In this document: positions 1 through 8,275 of the stretch, piece by piece
How the letters are laid out: each line of letters starts with the position of its first letter
Position numbering within the stretch: position 1 is the stretch's first letter
Assembly (NCBI RefSeq): GCF_963556105.2
Contig: NZ_OY829944.1
Location: 1,709,501-1,773,500 of the forward strand
Length of the DNA stretch: 64,000 nucleotides
DNA from: an uncultured Tolumonas sp.
Lineage (GTDB): Bacteria > Pseudomonadota > Gammaproteobacteria > Enterobacterales > Aeromonadaceae
Direction: 5' to 3'
Translations under genes and position numbers: made by a program
The notes under the pieces: generated by a model
The model's database searches: none
What the model was told of the DNA's origin: nothing
The model's input: only the letters and a program-made list of their open reading frames with translations

Positions 1-824
1 CGCCGAATCTGCTGGCATTAGCATTAGTTAAAAGCACCGTCGGTATCAATATTTCGTGGGGCAATTGGTTCGTAGGCTTCCTGCCAGTCGGGATTTTACT
101 GATCCTGACCATGCCTTTGCTGGCTTATATCTTCTATCCGCCGGAAGTGAAATTTAACGACGAAGTACCTCGTTGGGCGAGTGCAGAACTCGTAAAATTG
201 GGTCGTCTGACTCGTAACGAAATTCTGCTGTTAGTCTTTGTGTGTTGTGCACTGGCCATGTGGATTTTTGCGGCTAATGTCATTGAACCTGCACTGGCTG
301 CACTGCTGATCATCGGTATGATGCTGTGGACTGGGGTTCTGAACTGGAATGACATTACCAGCAACAAACCTGCCTGGAACACGTTCTTCTGGTTTGCGAC
401 ACTGGTGGCATTAGCGAATGGTTTATCAACCACAGGCTTCATCGCGTGGTTAGGTAAAGAAGGCGGTATGTTGATGCATGGTGTTTCGCCAACAATGGCC
501 ACCATTCTGATTGTAGTCGCGTTCTACCTGCTGCACTATTTGTTTGCCAGTGCCACCGCGCATACAACAGCGTTGTTGCCTGCTGCATTAACGATTGCAT
601 CGACCATTCCAGGCATGAATATGCAAGTGTTCTGTATGCTGATGGTGACTTCTCTGGGTGTGATGGGCATTATTACGCCATACGGTACCGGCCCAAGCCC
701 AATCTATTATGGTAGTGGTTATCTGCCGACCAAAGATTACTGGCGTCTTGGCACTATCTTCGGTGCCATCTTCCTGGCGGCCTTGTTGCTCATTGGCTAT
801 CCATGGATGGCAATGATGTTCTGA
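1..824 (+). CDS. DASS-family dicarboxylate/anion transporter, 3' part
   Basis: The reading frame is open from base 3 at the window edge, so the start lies outside; about 273 C-terminal residues are present. The sequence is a chain of hydrophobic helices and ends with a YGTGPSPIYYGSGYLP-type segment typical of the CitT/TtdT branch of divalent anion:sodium symporters, which exchange C4-dicarboxylates, citrate or tartrate across the inner membrane. The fumarase 130 bp downstream on the same strand suggests import of a fumarate, malate or succinate-type substrate for anaerobic metabolism (inference). The exact substrate cannot be read from this fragment. Confidence 0.88.
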   Translation, partial: PNLLALALVKSTVGINISWGNWFVGFLPVGILLILTMPLLAYIFYPPEVKFNDEVPRWASAELVKLGRLTRNEILLLVFVCCALAMWIFAANVIEPALAALLIIGMMLWTGVLNWNDITSNKPAWNTFFWFATLVALANGLSTTGFIAWLGKEGGMLMHGVSPTMATILIVVAFYLLHYLFASATAHTTALLPAALTIASTIPGMNMQVFCMLMVTSLGVMGIITPYGTGPSPIYYGSGYLPTKDYWRLGTIFGAIFLAALLLIGYPWMAMMF

Positions 825-830
825 TAAATA

Positions 831-856
831 AACAGTCGCCTTCCGAGGCGGCTGTT
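831..856 (+). terminator. Hairpin after the DASS transporter
   Basis: ACAGTCGCC pairs with GGCGGCTGT (two G-T pairs) around a short loop just after the stop codon. No clear T-run follows, so it may be a weak terminator or an mRNA-stabilising hairpin before the fumarase gene. Confidence 0.5.
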
Positions 857-953
857 GCTGCATTTGAATCTGTATCACTGCAGTAGACTTTATCTTGCTG
901 CGATGGTCATAAAAATGATGAGCATAAAAATTTCAAGATGAGAGAGTAGAGCA

Positions 954-2603
954 ATGTCGAAGAAGCCATTTTACTACCAAAATCCGTTTCCACTTGCGAA
1001 AGACGAAACAGAATATTATCTGCTGACGAAGGATCATGTATCTGTCAGTGAGTTTGAAGGTCAGGAGATCCTTAAAGTTGCACCGGAAGGTCTGACGTTA
1101 CTGGCGCAACAAGCATTCTACGACGCGTCATTTTTGCTGCGCACTTCCCATAAACAGCAAGTCGCTTCGATTCTGGCGGATCCAGAAGCCAGTGAAAACG
1201 ACAAATACGTGGCCCTGCAATTTTTGCGTAACTCAGAGATCGCGGCAAAAGGCGTGCTGCCAACCTGTCAGGACACCGGCACCGCGATCATTATGGGTAA
1301 AAAAGGCCAGCGCGTCTGGACTGGTGGTGGCGATGAAGCCGCTCTGACCCGTGGCGTTTACAATACCTATACTGAACAAAATCTGCGCTATTCGCAGACC
1401 GTTGCGCTGGATATGTATGAAGAAATTAACACCGGCACCAACCTGCCAGCACAGATCGACCTGTATAGCGTAGATGGCGATGAGTACAAATTCCTGTGTA
1501 TCGCTAAAGGTGGTGGATCAGCCAACAAAACTTATCTATATCAGGAAACCAAAGCGCTGCTGACGCCAGAAAAACTGAAAAATTTTCTGGTGGAAAAAAT
1601 GCGTTCACTGGGCACCGCGGCATGCCCGCCATATCACATCGCCTTTGTGATCGGTGGCACTTCAGCCGACAACGCACTGAAAACCGTAAAACTGGCTTCG
1701 GCTCGTTATTATGATGGCCTGCCAACGGAAGGTAACGAACACGGTCAGGCGTTCCGTGATGTGCAGTTGGAACAAGAGCTGCTGAAAGAAGCGCAAAATC
1801 TAGGCTTGGGCGCGCAGTTCGGCGGTAAATATTTTGCGCACGACATCCGTGTGATCCGTTTGCCGCGTCACGGCGCCTCTTGCCCACTGGCGATGGGTGT
1901 TTCCTGCTCGGCTGATCGTAACATCAAAGCAAAAATTAACCGCGATGGTATCTGGATCGAGAAACTGGAAACCAACCCAGGTCAGTATATCCCGGAAGAA
2001 CTGCGTCAGCAGGGCGAAGGTGAAGCTGTTCAAATTGATCTGAATCGTCCGATGAAAGAGATCTTGACCCAGCTCTCGCAATATCCGGTTTCGACCCGTT
2101 TGTCGCTGTCAGGTACCATTATTGTGGCACGCGATATTGCCCACGCGAAGTTGAAAGAACGTCTGGATAAGGGCGAAGGTCTGCCGCAATACGTCAAAGA
2201 CCACCCGATTTATTACGCCGGCCCGGCTAAAACCCCAGAAGGTTATGCATCAGGTTCTTTAGGCCCAACCACTGCGGGTCGTATGGATTCGTATGTTGAT
2301 CTGCTGCAATCAAACGGCGGTAGCATGATCATGCTGGCGAAAGGCAACCGCAGTCAGCAAGTGACCGACGCTTGTCATAAACACGGCGGTTTCTATCTGG
2401 GTAGTATCGGTGGCCCGGCGGCGGTGTTGGCACAACAGAGCATCAAAAGTCTGGAATGCGTGGAATATCCTGAATTGGGTATGGAAGCGATTTACAAAAT
2501 CGAAGTAGAAAACTTCCCGGCATTTATTCTGGTGGATGATAAGGGTAATGATTTCTTCCAGCAGATCCACCAGCAGCAATGTGGAAGTTGCCCTAAAAAA
2601 TAA
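954..2603 (+). CDS. fumA: Fumarate hydratase class I (iron-sulfur)
   Basis: Encodes 549 residues, the usual length of FumA/FumB, which interconvert fumarate and L-malate in the cytoplasm using a [4Fe-4S] cluster. Cysteines at residues 105, 224 and 318 fall exactly where the cluster ligands lie in E. coli FumA, in contexts [14 protein letters not shown] and GVSCSAD. The start is set by a purine-rich stretch (GAGAGTAGAG) just before the ATG. It lies downstream of a dicarboxylate carrier and has its own strong terminator, so the pair may form a C4-dicarboxylate uptake and conversion unit. FumA and FumB cannot be told apart from sequence alone. Confidence 0.95.
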   Translation: MSKKPFYYQNPFPLAKDETEYYLLTKDHVSVSEFEGQEILKVAPEGLTLLAQQAFYDASFLLRTSHKQQVASILADPEASENDKYVALQFLRNSEIAAKGVLPTCQDTGTAIIMGKKGQRVWTGGGDEAALTRGVYNTYTEQNLRYSQTVALDMYEEINTGTNLPAQIDLYSVDGDEYKFLCIAKGGGSANKTYLYQETKALLTPEKLKNFLVEKMRSLGTAACPPYHIAFVIGGTSADNALKTVKLASARYYDGLPTEGNEHGQAFRDVQLEQELLKEAQNLGLGAQFGGKYFAHDIRVIRLPRHGASCPLAMGVSCSADRNIKAKINRDGIWIEKLETNPGQYIPEELRQQGEGEAVQIDLNRPMKEILTQLSQYPVSTRLSLSGTIIVARDIAHAKLKERLDKGEGLPQYVKDHPIYYAGPAKTPEGYASGSLGPTTAGRMDSYVDLLQSNGGSMIMLAKGNRSQQVTDACHKHGGFYLGSIGGPAAVLAQQSIKSLECVEYPELGMEAIYKIEVENFPAFILVDDKGNDFFQQIHQQQCGSCPKK

Positions 2604-2622
2604 GCGTTAAGCTTTGCTAAAG

Positions 2623-2655
2623 AAAAGCCAGTGATCTCCGATCGCTGGCTTTTTT
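2623..2655 (+). terminator. Rho-independent terminator of fumA
   Basis: AAGCCAGTGAT and ATCGCTGGCTT form an 11-bp stem (one G-T pair) followed directly by a run of T. It ends two bases before the convergent GNAT gene. Confidence 0.9.
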
Positions 2656-2656
2656 C

Positions 2657-3070
2657 TTATTTGAGTGCAGCGATATCAGCCAATATCCATGCACTATTGT
2701 GCTGAGTTAAACCAATTTTAGGGTAGTAATTCACCGCCTGTGGTGCAGCCAACAGGTTAAGAGTGCAACTTGGTTTTAATTCCAGAAAGGTACGGCGAAT
2801 AAGCTCTTTTCCTATGCCACTGGCTTGAATGCTCTCAGAAACTGCTAAATCAGAGAGATAACAGCAAAAATTAAAATCGGTAACCGAGCGAGCGATACCG
2901 ACCAACTTATCTTCCAACCAAGCGGTAACGATTAGATTGGCGTGATCCAACATGCCTTGAATGCGTTCCAAATCATCAACAGGGCGACGACCGCCCAACG
3001 TGGTTTCTTTCAATAACCCAATAAATTGTTCGGCAGTGATGTGCTGATTAACGGCATAGCGGATCGTCAT
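2657..3070 (-). CDS. GNAT-family N-acetyltransferase
   Basis: A 137-residue protein of GNAT size. The acetyl-CoA pyrophosphate-binding motif is visible as QASGIGKEL around residues 82-90, after the LSDLAV strand, and a late Asn-Tyr-Tyr segment matches the usual GNAT tail. It should transfer an acetyl group from acetyl-CoA to an amine; the substrate is not deducible. It starts 18 bp after the stop of the dehydrogenase on the same strand, so the two are probably co-transcribed. Confidence 0.85.
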   Translation of the reverse strand: MTIRYAVNQHITAEQFIGLLKETTLGGRRPVDDLERIQGMLDHANLIVTAWLEDKLVGIARSVTDFNFCCYLSDLAVSESIQASGIGKELIRRTFLELKPSCTLNLLAAPQAVNYYPKIGLTQHNSAWILADIAALK

Positions 3071-3088
3071 GAAGAGGCTCTCCCTGAG

Positions 3089-4024
3089 CTAAAGTAATTG
3101 CCCGACCATATCGAGTTGTTGTTGCACTAAATTAGCTGAATGCATCACTAACTGATATTCGGCATCGAAAATATCGGGTAAATGTCGTTGAATTATACCC
3201 GTGTGGTTTAATGTCGTTGGTAAACTGATGAAGCTGTGCGGTAGCCCGAATTCGTTTTGTAGCTCTGCGGAAACTCGTATTGGTTGATTTGACTCACCGA
3301 GTATCGCTTCCACAATTCTTGCTGCACTAAAGGCAATGCCATAACAACTGTGTTCTCCCGCCAGACGAATGTCCCATCCCGCCCGTTTGGTTTGATACAG
3401 TAACGTTGCTTTTAGATTTTCATTCAGTAATGGATAGGCATTAGTCAGCGATTTACCCTGATAAGTTGCCAGACTCCACAATGGCACCATCGAGTCGCCA
3501 TGTTCACCGATCACCTGAATATCCAGTTCTGCCGCGTTGAGATCTAATGCCTGTGCGGTGAAATGGCGTAACCGCATACTGTCCAACTCCGTGCCGCTGC
3601 CGATCACTCGTTCCGGTGGATAGCCGGTAATTCTCCCTGCCGCATAAGCCATGGCATCAACCGGGTTGGTGATGTTGATCAACACGGCATTTGGGTTATT
3701 ACGGGCTAGTGTGGGTAATAACGTTTGGAAAATGGCAACGTTGTCTTTCAATACATCCGCACGGGTGCCGTTCTCACGCGGTAATGCGCCAGCTGTCATG
3801 ATGATGATATCGGAACCGGCGCATTCCTCTGGCGTTTCAGCACGAATCGTGCGGTTTGGTAGCTCTGGTGAACAGTGCGACATGTCGAAGGCTTTCGCCC
3901 ATGCTTTCTGCAGGTTGCGGTTTACCAGCGAAATATCAAGGTGTGGATGGCGCAGCAGCAAAGTGTAGGCGAGGGTAGTGCCTATGGCGCCACAGCCGAT
4001 CACAGCAATTTTAGGGTGAGTCAT
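3089..4024 (-). CDS. L-lactate/malate dehydrogenase-family 2-hydroxyacid dehydrogenase
   Basis: A 311-residue NAD-dependent dehydrogenase of the LDH/MDH family. A Rossmann GCGAIG motif sits at residues 10-15, the catalytic His is H175 in GEHGDSMVP, and Arg residues in DSMRLR match the substrate carboxylate clamp. The specificity loop reads AGALPRENGTR: the position that is Gln in lactate and Arg in malate dehydrogenases is Pro82 here. The substrate is therefore open; another 2-oxoacid is possible. A GGGAGAAAG ribosome site precedes the ATG. Probably first gene of a two-gene operon with the GNAT. Confidence 0.87.
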   Translation of the reverse strand: MTHPKIAVIGCGAIGTTLAYTLLLRHPHLDISLVNRNLQKAWAKAFDMSHCSPELPNRTIRAETPEECAGSDIIIMTAGALPRENGTRADVLKDNVAIFQTLLPTLARNNPNAVLINITNPVDAMAYAAGRITGYPPERVIGSGTELDSMRLRHFTAQALDLNAAELDIQVIGEHGDSMVPLWSLATYQGKSLTNAYPLLNENLKATLLYQTKRAGWDIRLAGEHSCYGIAFSAARIVEAILGESNQPIRVSAELQNEFGLPHSFISLPTTLNHTGIIQRHLPDIFDAEYQLVMHSANLVQQQLDMVGQLL

Positions 4025-4085
4025 CTTTCTCCCTTAACTAAACATAAGAAATTGATCCGACTCATGATATTTGGCGAGACCGGAT

Positions 4086-4130
4086 GCTTATCGTTCAGAA
4101 TAAACGAAATAATCAGCCTGAACGATAAGC
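4086..4130. repeat. 13-bp perfect inverted repeat between the ATPase and dehydrogenase genes
   Basis: GCTTATCGTTCAG (4086-4098) and CTGAACGATAAGC (4118-4130) are exact reverse complements separated by 19 bp. No T-run follows on either strand. It lies upstream of the dehydrogenase and downstream of the P-type ATPase, so it could be an operator or a transcript-end hairpin. Confidence 0.75.
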
Positions 4131-4158
4131 TCTGGTCAAAATGAACGTTAATCTATCA

Positions 4159-6288
4159 CTACTTGAATTTCAGCAACCGCATGGCATTGGCGACTACCAG
4201 CAAACTGGTGCCGACATCAGCAAAAACCGCCATCCACAAGGTGCCGAAACCCAACAAAGTCGCGACTAAAAACAGTAGTTTGATACCTAGTGCGGCAGTA
4301 ATGTTTTGTAGCATCTTGTTCCAGGTCGCTTGTGATAAGCGAACAAACTGCGGAATTTTGCGTAGGTCATCATCCATCAGCACGATATCAGCTGTTTCAA
4401 TTGCGGTGTCGCTGCCCATACCGCCCATCGCAAAACCGAGACTGGCCCGCGCTAAGGCCGGTGCATCATTGATACCATCACCCACCATGCCGACTACTTT
4501 CTGTTTGCTCAGTGCCTCGATCTGGTTCAGCTTATCTTCGGGGAGTTGGTTGCTGTAAACCTGATCAATACCCGCTTGTGCTGCAATTTGTGCCGCCGTA
4601 TGCGCATTATCACCGGTTAACATAACGGTGTGGATATGCATGCGGTGCAGTTCAGCAATAGCTTGCTGGCTGCTGGTTTTGATCGTATCCGCGACAGCAA
4701 ACAACGCCAGCAGTTGTTCGGCTTCACTTAAGATCACGACTGTTTTGCCTTGTTGTTCCAGTCGGGTGATGGTTTTACCAAGCTCTGAAGTGAGGTTATT
4801 ACGCGCTGAAAGGTGTTGCTGATTAGTCAGTGCGATCTGTTTGCCATTCAGCATTGCCTGCACACCAGCACCAGTTAACGCCGTAAAGTCTTCAAAAATA
4901 AAATGACTTGTATCGGTAGGGTGTGCCCTGACAATCGCTTGTGATACCGGATGATCTGAGTGTGATGCTAATGCCGCTGCCAATTCCAGACATTCTTCCG
5001 CGTAACGTTCCGTCAAAGTGACCTGATCACAGAGTTGTGGTGTACCAGTGGTCAGTGTGCCGGTTTTATCCAATGCCACAATTTGCAGTTTACGACCTAA
5101 CTCCAGATAGCTGCCACCTTTGATCAAAATACCGTGTTTGGCGGCCACCGACAGGGCGCTGACAATGGCCACCGGAGTGGAAAGCACCAGTGCACACGGG
5201 CAGCCAATTACCAGCAACACCAGTGCTTTATAGATCCATGCATACCATGATGCGGCGAAGAACAGCGGGGGTACTAACGCCACCAACACCGCAATAGTCA
5301 GAATAATTGGGGTATAAACACGAGCAAAACGATCAACTAAACTCTGTATCGGTGCCCGTTTGCTTTGTGCTTGCTCAACCGAGTGGATGATCCGCGCTAG
5401 TAGAGTATTTTGTGTCGTCGCGGTAACGCGATAATCGAATGATCCTTGCTGATTGATCGTGCCGGCATACACCACATCACCTTCGCTTTTATCAACCGGT
5501 AGGCTTTCGCCGGTGATCGGGGCCTGATCGACACTGGAATTACCTCGAATGACAACACCATCGAGCGGAATTCGTACACCGGGTTTAACGCGAATGACCT
5601 GATTGACACTTACTGTGTTTGTATACAGTATTTTCCAATTTCCGTCCGGTTGTTGCACTAACGCTTGTTCCGGTGTCAGTGTCATCAGTTCCTGAATAGC
5701 AGTGCGTGCCCGCTCCAGCGATTTGCCTTCCAGAAACTCGGCAATGTTGAACAACACCATCACCATCGCAGCTTCCGGCCATTGCCCAATCAGACAAGCG
5801 CCGGTGACGGCAATACTCATCAGTGCATGCATGTTTGGGTCAAAACGGCGTAGGGCTTGCCAGCCTTTTTTGTAGGTCGCCACACCACTTAACGCCACTG
5901 CCAGCAAGGCCAATATTGCAGGGAAGAGAGATGGTGTTTCAAACCAATCCAAGATTTCAGCCGCGACCGCCAGAAAACCAGCGATGACCAAGCGTTGTTT
6001 TGAGCTGATGAAGTGGAAGGAAAAGCGAGATTTACTCTTTTGTTCTGCCGTAGTTGGAGCATCGGTACTGCAAGAGCTGCAACAACTGAGCTGAGGTGCG
6101 GCGGGTTTGACCACCGCTGGTTTTTCTTCGCTATCACAAGCATCACAGCAGCTCAGTGTAATTTTAGGTGTGATTTTCGGTGTCTCTCTTTGTGTTTCGA
6201 GTAGTGGATTGTTAGGGGGTAAAGCACCGGGCCGTGCAGGATTCATCGGTGTTAGCTTGGTTATTTTCTTAATGCTGGTTTGTCCCAT
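4159..6288 (-). CDS. Zn/Cd/Pb-exporting P1B-type ATPase (ZntA/CadA-like)
   Basis: A 709-residue heavy-metal P-type ATPase pumping soft divalent cations out of the cytoplasm. The membrane CPC motif is at residues 363-365, the phosphorylated Asp is D407 in DKTGTLT, the hinge GDGIND is present, and the C-terminus has the DVGTSLLV segment seen in Zn/Cd/Pb pumps. The N-terminus lacks a GMTCxxC metal-binding domain and instead has two Cys clusters, CCDAC (47-51) and CCSSC (69-73). AGAGGA lies 8 bases before the chosen ATG. It diverges from a CadR-like regulator through a MerR-type promoter, which supports metal-induced expression. The preferred metal is not certain. Confidence 0.93.
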   Translation of the reverse strand: MGQTSIKKITKLTPMNPARPGALPPNNPLLETQRETPKITPKITLSCCDACDSEEKPAVVKPAAPQLSCCSSCSTDAPTTAEQKSKSRFSFHFISSKQRLVIAGFLAVAAEILDWFETPSLFPAILALLAVALSGVATYKKGWQALRRFDPNMHALMSIAVTGACLIGQWPEAAMVMVLFNIAEFLEGKSLERARTAIQELMTLTPEQALVQQPDGNWKILYTNTVSVNQVIRVKPGVRIPLDGVVIRGNSSVDQAPITGESLPVDKSEGDVVYAGTINQQGSFDYRVTATTQNTLLARIIHSVEQAQSKRAPIQSLVDRFARVYTPIILTIAVLVALVPPLFFAASWYAWIYKALVLLVIGCPCALVLSTPVAIVSALSVAAKHGILIKGGSYLELGRKLQIVALDKTGTLTTGTPQLCDQVTLTERYAEECLELAAALASHSDHPVSQAIVRAHPTDTSHFIFEDFTALTGAGVQAMLNGKQIALTNQQHLSARNNLTSELGKTITRLEQQGKTVVILSEAEQLLALFAVADTIKTSSQQAIAELHRMHIHTVMLTGDNAHTAAQIAAQAGIDQVYSNQLPEDKLNQIEALSKQKVVGMVGDGINDAPALARASLGFAMGGMGSDTAIETADIVLMDDDLRKIPQFVRLSQATWNKMLQNITAALGIKLLFLVATLLGFGTLWMAVFADVGTSLLVVANAMRLLKFK

Positions 6289-6339
6289 AACAAGATCCTC
6301 TTGATAACACCGGGTACAATTAAAATGATATCTTTTATC

Positions 6340-6370
6340 ATTAAACTCCCTGAAGTAACTTCAGGGTCAA
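6340..6370 (-). promoter_or_regulatory. MerR-type promoter and operator of the metal ATPase
   Basis: On the minus strand a -35 TTGACC and a -10 TTTAAT are separated by 19 bp, the over-long spacer typical of MerR-activated promoters. The spacer carries the dyad CCCTGAAGT-A-ACTTCAGGG (6348-6366), a perfect 9-1-9 palindrome. The cadR-like gene starts 21 bp beyond in the other direction, so one site can control both genes. Confidence 0.9.
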
Positions 6371-6391
6371 TGCTTTTCAGCGAGACGAATC

Positions 6392-6823
6392 ATGAAAATT
6401 GGTGAATTGGCTAAAATTGCGAAATGTTCCGCTGAGACGATCCGGTTTTATGAGAAGGAAGGGCTGTTACCGCCAGCGGCGCGCTCCGAGAACAATTACC
6501 GGGAATATCAGCAATCGCATTTAGAACGCTTACGTTTTATCCGCAATTGTCGGGCGTTTGATATGTCGCATGAAGAGATCCGGCAATTGTTGCAGCAAGT
6601 TGATTCACATGCTGACGATTGCCAGACAGTTAACATTCTGCTCGATGAGCATATTTTGCATATCGAACATCGCATTCAGGAATTGATGAATCTAAAAGGG
6701 CAATTGCAGACTCTACGGCAGCAATGTCAGCAGCAGCAAGGCATTGATGAGTGTGGCATTGTGCAGGGCTTAACTAATCTGGAGTTAACGCATCACACGG
6801 AACGCCACACCCATTTGGGTTAA
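6392..6823 (+). CDS. cadR: MerR-family Cd(II)/Pb(II)/Zn(II)-responsive regulator
   Basis: A 143-residue MerR protein. The N-terminal winged helix-turn-helix (residues 1-70) reads MKIGELAKIAKCSAETIRFY, followed by a dimerisation helix and a C-terminal metal loop. Cys77, Cys112 and Cys121 match the CadR/PbrR metal ligands (the third spaced slightly differently), and the tail is His-rich (HHTERHTHLG). It should bind the 19-bp-spacer promoter at 6340-6370 and activate the divergent export ATPase when metal is bound. Its last four bases overlap the convergent mntH gene. Confidence 0.9.
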   Translation: MKIGELAKIAKCSAETIRFYEKEGLLPPAARSENNYREYQQSHLERLRFIRNCRAFDMSHEEIRQLLQQVDSHADDCQTVNILLDEHILHIEHRIQELMNLKGQLQTLRQQCQQQQGIDECGIVQGLTNLELTHHTERHTHLG

Positions 6824-8103
6824 TGATTAAATTCATAATAGATAACAAAAAGATTAAGCATAATGATCACGGTGGCTGATATGGCGCCAGCAACAGTGAC
6901 CCATTTACGGCTCACCAAATTGCCCATAAGAGAGCGTTTTGCCGTGAAATATAACAATGGCAGTAACGCAAACGGGATCCCAAAACTCAGCACGACCTGA
7001 CTGTATACCAACACTTTTTGTTCTGATAACCCCATCAGGATAACGAGAATGGCCGGTGCCATAGTGATCAGACGGCGTAACCACAACGGAATGGTGAAAT
7101 GCACAAACCCTTGCATGACAACCTGACCTGCTAAGGTGCCGACAATCGATGATGACAAACCTGCCACTAATAATGTCAGGCCAAAAATAATACTGCCCGC
7201 GTTATGGCCCATTAACGGGCCCAGCAGTTTGTAACTTTCGGCAATCGAGGCAACACTGGTGTGTCCGTTATTAAAAAATACGGTAGCGGATAAAATCAGC
7301 ATCGCCATGTTGATGAGTCCGGCCAGTGCCATACCGAGGATGACATCCAACCGATAATATTTCATGACTGTATGACGTTCTTCATTGTTGAGCACTTTGA
7401 TCCGGCTTTGTGACAGCGCGGAATGCAGATAGATCACGTGCGGCATCACGGTGGCACCTAAAATCCCGGCGGCCAGGAAAATAGAATAATTGTCAGGAAA
7501 TTGAGGGATCAATAATCCACTGGCGATGGTGGCAACATCTGGTTTACCCATGATGATTTCCAACAAAAATCCGGCGGAAACAGCAAGGATCATCGCGCCG
7601 ATAATTAGTTCCAAAGTACGGAAGCCATAACGTTGCATGTATAAAACGACATACGTGATGACACCCGTCAGCATGGCACCGGTAAACATTGAAAAGCCAA
7701 ATAACAGATGAAAACCTAATGCAGCACCAAGAAATTCCGCTAAATCAGTCGAGATTGCAACTATTTCAGCCTGAACCCAATAAAGCCACACGACGGGACG
7801 GGGAAAATGTTCTCTGATCACCTCAGCCAAATTTTTACCGGTCGCGAACCCTAAGCGAACCGACAAAGTTTGGATCAACATAGCCATCAGATTGGCCCAC
7901 AAAACCACCCATAACAGGCCATAACCATAGTGAGAACCAGCTTCGATATTGGTAGCAAAATTGCCCGGGTCGATATAGGCCACGGCAGCGATCATTGCCG
8001 GGCCAAGGAAAGGCAGTGCCCGGCGGAAGCTGCTTTTACTGTTACCCGTCAAGGTTTGTGCTGCTTGTAAGCGGACATGTTTGTCTGAGATAGCATGAAT
8101 CAT
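6820..8103 (-). CDS. mntH: NRAMP divalent metal (Mn2+) transporter
   Basis: Proton-coupled Mn(II)/Fe(II) importer of the inner membrane. The metal-binding DPGN motif of helix 1 and MPH of helix 6 are both present, with about 11 hydrophobic helices. I chose the ATG at 8103 (about 427 residues) because AAGGTG lies six bases before it; an in-frame ATG at 8151 would add 16 residues without a ribosome site. It overlaps the 3' end of the MerR gene by four bases in convergent orientation. A Fur-like box lies upstream. Confidence 0.93.
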   Translation of the reverse strand: MIHAISDKHVRLQAAQTLTGNSKSSFRRALPFLGPAMIAAVAYIDPGNFATNIEAGSHYGYGLLWVVLWANLMAMLIQTLSVRLGFATGKNLAEVIREHFPRPVVWLYWVQAEIVAISTDLAEFLGAALGFHLLFGFSMFTGAMLTGVITYVVLYMQRYGFRTLELIIGAMILAVSAGFLLEIIMGKPDVATIASGLLIPQFPDNYSIFLAAGILGATVMPHVIYLHSALSQSRIKVLNNEERHTVMKYYRLDVILGMALAGLINMAMLILSATVFFNNGHTSVASIAESYKLLGPLMGHNAGSIIFGLTLLVAGLSSSIVGTLAGQVVMQGFVHFTIPLWLRRLITMAPAILVILMGLSEQKVLVYSQVVLSFGIPFALLPLLYFTAKRSLMGNLVSRKWVTVAGAISATVIIMLNLFVIYYEFNH

Positions 8104-8154
8104 AATAGACACCTTGAGACAAGAAGAAGGCATATTCATATTATAAAACACAAA

Positions 8155-8169
8155 TGAGAATAGATATCA
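8155..8169. promoter_or_regulatory. Possible Fur/MntR-type box upstream of mntH
   Basis: TGAGAAT-A-GATATCA matches 11 of 14 arm positions of the 7-1-7 Fur box. Iron or manganese control of mntH is expected from the family, but the match is imperfect and an MntR site is equally possible. Confidence 0.35.
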
Positions 8170-8230
8170 TTAAAGATATCGAATAATGTAATAGGTAAAA
8201 ACTATTGAAGTAGGGTTGGTTTAGCCGGGA

Positions 8231-8264
8231 AATAAAAAAGCGGGTGGATTATAAAACCACCCGC
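8231..8264 (-). terminator. Terminator of the emr efflux operon
   Basis: On the minus strand GCGGGTGG and CCACCCGC form a perfect 8-bp GC-rich stem with a 9-base loop, followed by six T. It lies 12 bp after the stop of emrB. Confidence 0.92.
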
Positions 8265-8275
8265 GGAAATAGCGT

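Noticed and set aside
1504-1887. 127-codon antisense frame inside fumA
   Set aside because: Shadow of a strongly conserved gene; no start signal or family match.
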